Assembly (NCBI GenBank): GCA_047967505.1
Contig: CM106540.1
Direction: 5' to 3' (one strand)
DNA length: 64,000 nt
Source of the DNA: Dipteris shenzhenensis
Lineage: Eukaryota; Polypodiophyta; Polypodiopsida; Gleicheniales
In this document: positions 54,571 to 64,000 of the stretch, in pieces
Position numbering within the stretch: position 1 is the first letter of the stretch
Layout of the letters: each line of letters starts with the position of its first letter
Position numbers and translations under genes: made by a program
The notes under the pieces: generated by a model
The model's database searches: none
What the model was told of the DNA's origin: nothing
What the model saw: the letters and a program-made list of their open reading frames with translations, nothing else

Positions 54571-55655
54571 ATGAAAAGATTAACTCTATCAGTGCGTTAG
54601 GAACTTATAATAAACTAGCAAATAACAAGTAGTTTCTTACACACAAAAAACTTGCGACTAGACATATAATAAGGTGGGAATATATAAGAATAAAAAACTT
54701 ATGGCAAGTGCATGTTGCCAACAGGGGATACTTCAAACAAGGTAGGCCAAAACAGTATCTCAATAGATCATGGAATAGACAATAGGTCACGACTAATGTA
54801 ATCTAAGTTTAACATTTTCTTGGTTTTCCTAGGAAGGTAGGGTCATGTTCAAGCATGATGAAATGTCAATCCTTCTTTTCTAGCTTCCTTCATTTTTTTA
54901 TTGACAAAGCTAATAAAGGCAGGATCCGTGTTAACGGACATCCAGGCCATCTTGCAAGGGGCACAAGTGCCAGATGTGTCCTAAAAAGGAGACAAACATT
55001 CATGAGTACATAGGGTAAGCGTCAAAACACTAACCATTATCTACAAAGAGCCCACTATACCCATATAAGGAAAATTATAACCCCATAAAAAGCTATCCAT
55101 TATCTATATAGGGAATACTTGCTGCTATATTATTGTAAAAAATTGTAGTATATACGCAAAAGTATGTGAAAAAATTAAAATGCTGGCCAAGAAAGAAAGT
55201 ATGTAGGTACACATAATCGTAAAGCTACAAGCACTAGATATGTAGCTTTATCACAAGGATGTTTGTCAAAATGCATACAAGGACATCTCTAATTAACCAA
55301 CTAGGTATATAAGACCTCTCTAATTAACCCAATAAGTACACAACTTATGGGTTAAAAATAGAGGTTAGATTAACTTGCAAGCTGCCTCAAATTATTTAAA
55401 AAGAAATTTGGGGGGCATAAGCAAATAATTACTATGAAGGAAAAAAGGCAAAGACTACACTATTATTAACTACCTAACTTAATGACTATGGTCTTGAAAC
55501 AGTAAATAAACTAATGAGTAGGTCACCTAGTCTAAAAAGAAGCTTTCCCTTATACAAGAACACGAAAGAGGGAGAATGCATCAAAGGAGGTCTTGTAGCC
55601 TTGACAAGGTGCAAGGGCTTGGGAGCACCATAGGCTCTGATACAATGATGAAACT

Positions 55656-55691
<36 letters not shown>

Positions 55692-56435
55692 AGTGCACTG
55701 TTCAACTGTCTCAATTGAACGCATCTACTCACTGCAATAGTTTCCCTCTCCCAATATCCTCCTTCAATGATGTATCTACCCCCAAGGTCCCCCAAGTGTT
55801 CTCGATTAGTGAGGAGAAGCAAATACTACGTATCCATTTAGCTTTTCAATTTCCCACATGCCAAAGTAACCTTCTCACCAAAGTATTATCCTTCCCTTAC
55901 TCCACCATTCATTAATGGTGTATGCTCCACCTCTCCATATTTTCCCACGTGTTGAGCCCAACAGGACTCTCCCTATACAAGGGACTCCCCTATTATCCAT
56001 CTACTTCAAGTTAGTGACCCATTCATTACTATTATCTACATGTCCAGGGGTGTCCTTCATTGGATATCAACGTGCCCATGTAGGTTAATCCCACGAGTCA
56101 TATAACATCCTGATCCCTAGTGTGTGCCTTAAAGACATTGAGTTTTTCACTTCCTACTAGGGTGTCTTCAAACCTTGGTGTGGATAACTCTAAGTGGCTC
56201 AATGGTCATCCAAGGGCCCATTAGGGGTGCTTTTATATTCCCATTATCTTATGGCTTTACTAATCTTGTAAACCAAAGATCTAGGCCACCAATGGGCTAG
56301 TGTTAGTGTAATTGGACCCCCTATAACCACTACCGGTGCTTGTATTAAATATCCCCAATTAACCCCTTAAAGGTTAAGGTTAATCTTTGCCATTCCTAGG
56401 TACCCGATATCCCCTAGTTAGCAAATTGAAGTATT
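54571..56435. other. No recognisable gene; (GA)n and PBS-like site
   Basis: Contains (GA)n at 55658-55686. Just left of it, GGCTCTGATACAATGATG (from about 55633) resembles a reversed Met-tRNA PBS (TGGTATCAGAGCC with one change) next to a TG, so a minus-strand LTR may begin near 55645. No second LTR was found. Confidence 0.35.
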
Positions 56436-56520
56436 ATGTATCCTGGGGATTGCTGCTACCACCTCAACGATAATCACATCTTTTATATTCACCATCATCA
56501 CCCTCCCATGGTAAGGGGAC

Positions 56521-56800
<280 letters not shown>

Positions 56801-58620
56801 GAATACAAATAATCAAAATTTTCCTCCTCTAAGAGATTTGCACCTCTAGCATACAAAACCTCTCTAAAAATCAAAACTTCTAATAAGTATTCAACCTACA
56901 TTTGGGCTGGAAAATGCATTGACACAAAAGAATACACATTTGGATGACCAACATTCTTGTTCTACACATAATTAATCAAGCAATTCATGACACTTGGAAG
57001 CTAATACAAACGTCAAATCCATCCAAATATACTTTACCTTTTTAGGACAAAAGAATGCTTTGTTGATTGACTAATGGCTTCTTTTCCTACAATAACGATG
57101 TGGATCATACTCAACCAGAAAGCTTATCCCATTTGAAATAAGCATAAACTTTAAAGCAATTAATACATGTTTTACTATTTTTAAATGGTAAGATTCCACA
57201 ATATCAAATTCAAGTGTGTGGTGGTCATGTTCTAAAATTGCTAAAGCCTCCTTTCCTCTTGCAACATATGCTGAACATTATTTAGCAATGCACTTTCTTC
57301 TTGACCAATTTAGATGAAGCATCACCAATAAAAGTAGTTGGCTTAAACCCAATGATAAAGAATTCAAAATGATAACTAATTCACAACCATCAAAGTTAAA
57401 TGGGAGGAAAACATACAATCATCATGAATCCAATAGGCCCACCAACAAATATGCCACAAAGAAATGAATTTTCAAATTATTGGCATCCATGTCCTTTCAT
57501 GTACACATGATGTAGTCATGCAACCCTCCTTACTTGCCTCTTGATCTTGATACCTGAAATATATCTGTAAAGTATGGGCTAACTCCCTTGGTTTACCAAT
57601 ACCCCCCTTGTGGCTTGTATGGTTGAGTGACAAATGGGTTAATAGGCTACTTGTGGTGTTGCATGACATGTGGATTTGTCGCATTCCAATCTCACAAACA
57701 ATGAGGGGATATTGGGTGACTTGGATATAATGGAGAATTCAAACCTCCCTTTCATCCCTCCTAAGACCTTTTGGAAGAGAGAGAGAGAGAGAGAGAGAGA
57801 GTGAGAGAGAGAGAGAGAGAGACTATGCTTGGCTATGAGGTGGTATTGGGACCCTTGCACCCAACACATCCTCATTTGATACCCCCTATATACTTCTACA
57901 AAATCCTATACATTATTGCTAATAGAAACCTCTATATATTACTAATACCTAAGATACATCCCATATGAGATTACTAAGAAAACCTCCTTTTCTTTGGGCA
58001 CCTTATGTAGACCCCGTATGTTGCTTGCACTACTGTCAATCCAACAAGCCATAGTTACCTAGGATTCACTCTTGATTTTCATTATTGTTGTTATTGTTGT
58101 GCATTATAAATAATCCAATAAGATTGCAATACGCGTTGTTGTGTAATTGTTTTTCATTGTTGTTGTTAGTGCTTTGCAATATATATAAGCCAGTAAGATT
58201 GTAATACAAGTAGAGATGTATTTCTCCATGGCCCTTATGGAGGATTAGAAAGGTTAAAGCTTTATAGGGGTGGAAGTGGTTGTAGGAGCAACACAAATTG
58301 CTCCAAGGGAGGGTAAAAATGTAGGGGGCTAGTGCAAGATGGGTCATTTGATGTAAAATCAATGAAAGTGGTCTCATTGGGTGTGGGGGAGGATTGTAAA
58401 GAGAAGAAGAAAGTTTGGGCACGCACACTTAAAGTTCAAAATTTTTAACGTATTGCAAGTAGAAAAAGGCATGCCCATTTGGCACCACTACAATAGGGAA
58501 TGCAACCATTACATAAAGGTGTGAAGTGTATCAACAAAAGCTGGGGAGAAGATGGGGAGAAGCTTGGTGGAAGTAGATGAGGAACATGCCTTTAGCAGTC
58601 AAAAATCAATTGAGGGTGCC
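56801..58620. other. No recognisable gene; (GA)n at 57776-57822
   Basis: AT-rich sequence with a GA microsatellite and a TTGTTGTT-rich stretch near 58080-58170. No motif-bearing frame. Confidence 0.45.
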
Positions 58621-58652
58621 ATTTGAATGCGGGAGGGCTAGTGAGCTCCTAT

Positions 58653-58716
58653 GTTTAGCATAATTGTGTCAAAACACAACTATGCCACAATTATGTTTGA
58701 CACAATTATGCTAAAC
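58653..58716. repeat. Perfect 21-bp inverted repeat (hairpin)
   Basis: GTTTAGCATAATTGTGTCAA plus A (58653-58673) is the exact reverse complement of 58696-58716, with a 22-nt spacer. A third, partly matching copy of the arm is at about 58746-58770, itself flanked by GTTGTGTT and AACACAAC. The stretch GTGAGACTAACTAGTAG occurs twice next to these. Could be a short MITE or a palindromic recombination product. Confidence 0.9.
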
Positions 58717-58799
58717 ACAACCCTCAGTGAGACTAACTAGTAGTTGTGTTTAGCATAATTGTGTCTAACACAACCCTTGGTGAGACTAACTAGTAGCCA

Positions 58800-59676
58800 A
58801 AAAAACAACAGGTACAAAGTTACCTAACCAAGTTAAGATAATTCTAACCTACACCCATAGATATCTAATGCAAACATGTCTATCTTCTTACTTGCACGGT
58901 ACAATGATGCGGCAATTGGTGGTATAGTTAGAATGTGTCACTACCCACAACTATTCGGGTTCTCTTGCGTTGTGTAGCTTCACATGCAATGATGCAAGCT
59001 TATAATAAATGAAATAAGGAACTTATCCCCTTGGGAAAAGTGCAAATGCACTAACAAGCCAATGTATGGGCCATGTATGGGCCACAAGCCTATTACTACT
59101 CAAGCATACAAGTTGTGAACACTCGGATCCTCAAGCTCCACAATGCAATTCTTTGCCCAAGCCACCAGAACAATGGAAACGGCTCTCCTCTCACCACCAG
59201 CACCAGAAGGTACTCACACCAATTCTCTCAATGCCTCAACCTAAAAAGTCCATTCCAATTTTGACCTCAAAGCTAAGCTTCTTCTCACACAGTCAGGATG
59301 GTGCATCATTCTCTCAACATCTCGAAAGTCAAGCACCGTCGTCTTCACACCAAATGTAAAGTCAAGCGATGCATGTCAACAATACCAAGGTTGGTTACAC
59401 AAAGCATGTGCTCAATTACAAGTGTGAAGAAGTCCCTTTCACAAGTACAAGATAGAAGTATTTATAGGCCCTTACCAAGTGACTGGGATTGTCATATTAC
59501 CTATCCCTAGCACAAGGCATGACGCATGATGTGACATTTCAACATTCTTGTTCATGTTTCCTATTTTGAGCAGTGTTCATGAAGGACTTGTTACAACCTC
59601 GGTCACAGGTCACAGGACCAAAGAAGAGAGACTACAAATGACTCAATAAAGTGCTTCAGGAAAGAATTTTTACTAA
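58800..59676. other. No recognisable gene downstream of PGM
   Basis: Unassigned. Frames such as plus 59066-59359 are Ser/His/Pro-rich without motifs. Confidence 0.4.
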
Positions 59677-60010
59677 CATTAAAAAGCGTTCATCGATCAG
59701 CCAATGCTACAACCATCACAGAAAGGCTGAGAGTTGTCAACACACTCCTTTGTAGTTTCTAAACTATCATATGGACACTCGAGACTTTTCATATGCTGAA
59801 AAGTAGCTCTTTGTCAACATTCAAAGCATTAAAAACATTTTTAAAAAATCTTACTAATAACATTAAAAAGCATTCATTGATCAGCCAATGCTACAACCGT
59901 CACAGAAAGGCTGATAGTTGTCAACACACTCCTTTGTAGTTTCTAAACCATCATATAGACACTTGAGACTCTCCATATGCTGAAAAGTAGCTCTTGTCAA
60001 CATTCAAAGC
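59677..60010. repeat. 184-bp tandem duplication 3' of PGM
   Basis: 59677-59860 and 59861 to about 60010 both contain ATTAAAAAGC, GATCAGCCAATGCTACAACC, AACACACTCCTTTGTAGTTT and CATATGCTGAAAAGTAGCTC, offset by 184 bp, with about ten substitutions. The second copy is shorter. It may lie within or just beyond the PGM 3' UTR. Confidence 0.9.
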
Positions 60011-60167
60011 AGAAATTTCAATCGACAACCAGTTCTCATAAACAACTAAGCCGAGATCAATGACTAACAGAATCCTACCACCTTTCTTAGTGCCACAATA
60101 TGTTTCTTGGACAGTATAAAAAGCGCCCTAGAAGGAAGAACCGTTGAAAGAAGGCTTTTTTGAGACT

Positions 60168-64000
<3,833 letters not shown>

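Overview
This window looks like nuclear DNA from a land plant with a large, repeat-rich genome. The evidence is plant-type Ty1/copia and Ty3/gypsy retrotransposons primed by initiator-Met tRNA, nested insertions, abundant microsatellites, and one spliced host gene encoding a plant cytosolic-type phosphoglucomutase. Nothing here fixes the lineage; a fern or gymnosperm is plausible from the density of old elements, but that is a guess. There are no rRNA genes, CRISPR arrays or bacterial operons.

Layout. 1-4.5 kb: unrecognised, mostly decayed DNA with a few minus-strand coding-like pieces, a 13-bp minisatellite and a 230-bp polypyrimidine tract. 4.6-13.7 kb: a three-level nest. A minus-strand gypsy pol fragment is split by a complete copia element A (5352-13457, 353-bp LTRs, TSD AATAC), and A's gag is split by a gag-only LTR element B (9325-11962, TSD CATTT) in the opposite orientation. 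14.45-17.0 kb: a second, older member of B's family (C, TSD TTATG). 17-20 kb: decayed unrecognised sequence. 20.3-25.45 kb: minus-strand gypsy element 2, with pol and, downstream of integrase, a decayed extra reading frame ending in a coiled coil. 25.6-30.0 kb: a gag zinc-knuckle remnant joined to a decayed plus-strand copia element E of A's family, ending in an LTR. 30.2-31.1 kb: a ~0.5 kb tandem duplication. 34-34.6 kb: a plus-strand gypsy integrase remnant. 35.4-40.25 kb: minus-strand gypsy element 3, again pol followed by an extra reading frame. 41.9-44.16 kb: gag-only element D, with apparently identical 267-bp LTRs, TSD GTTGC and an intact gag, inserted in a possible CACTA-type transposase fragment. 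45.06-46.83 kb: satellite-like array with a palindromic core. 48.2 kb: tRNA-like SINE candidate. 49.7-52.1 kb: copia fragment F (A family). 52-60 kb: mostly non-coding with several local repeats. 60.17-61.59 kb: the last five exons of phosphoglucomutase on the minus strand; its 5' part lies beyond the right edge.

How things work together. A, E and F belong to one copia family, and all three are dead. B, C and D encode only Gag and must depend on polymerase supplied in trans. D shares its gag lineage and 3' untranslated region with B and C but has different LTRs, and it still carries a vestige of the old polypurine tract and LTR start just inside the present 3' LTR. This suggests the family acquired new LTRs. 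That chimera, and the matched extra ORFs of the two gypsy elements, are the most interesting observations here.
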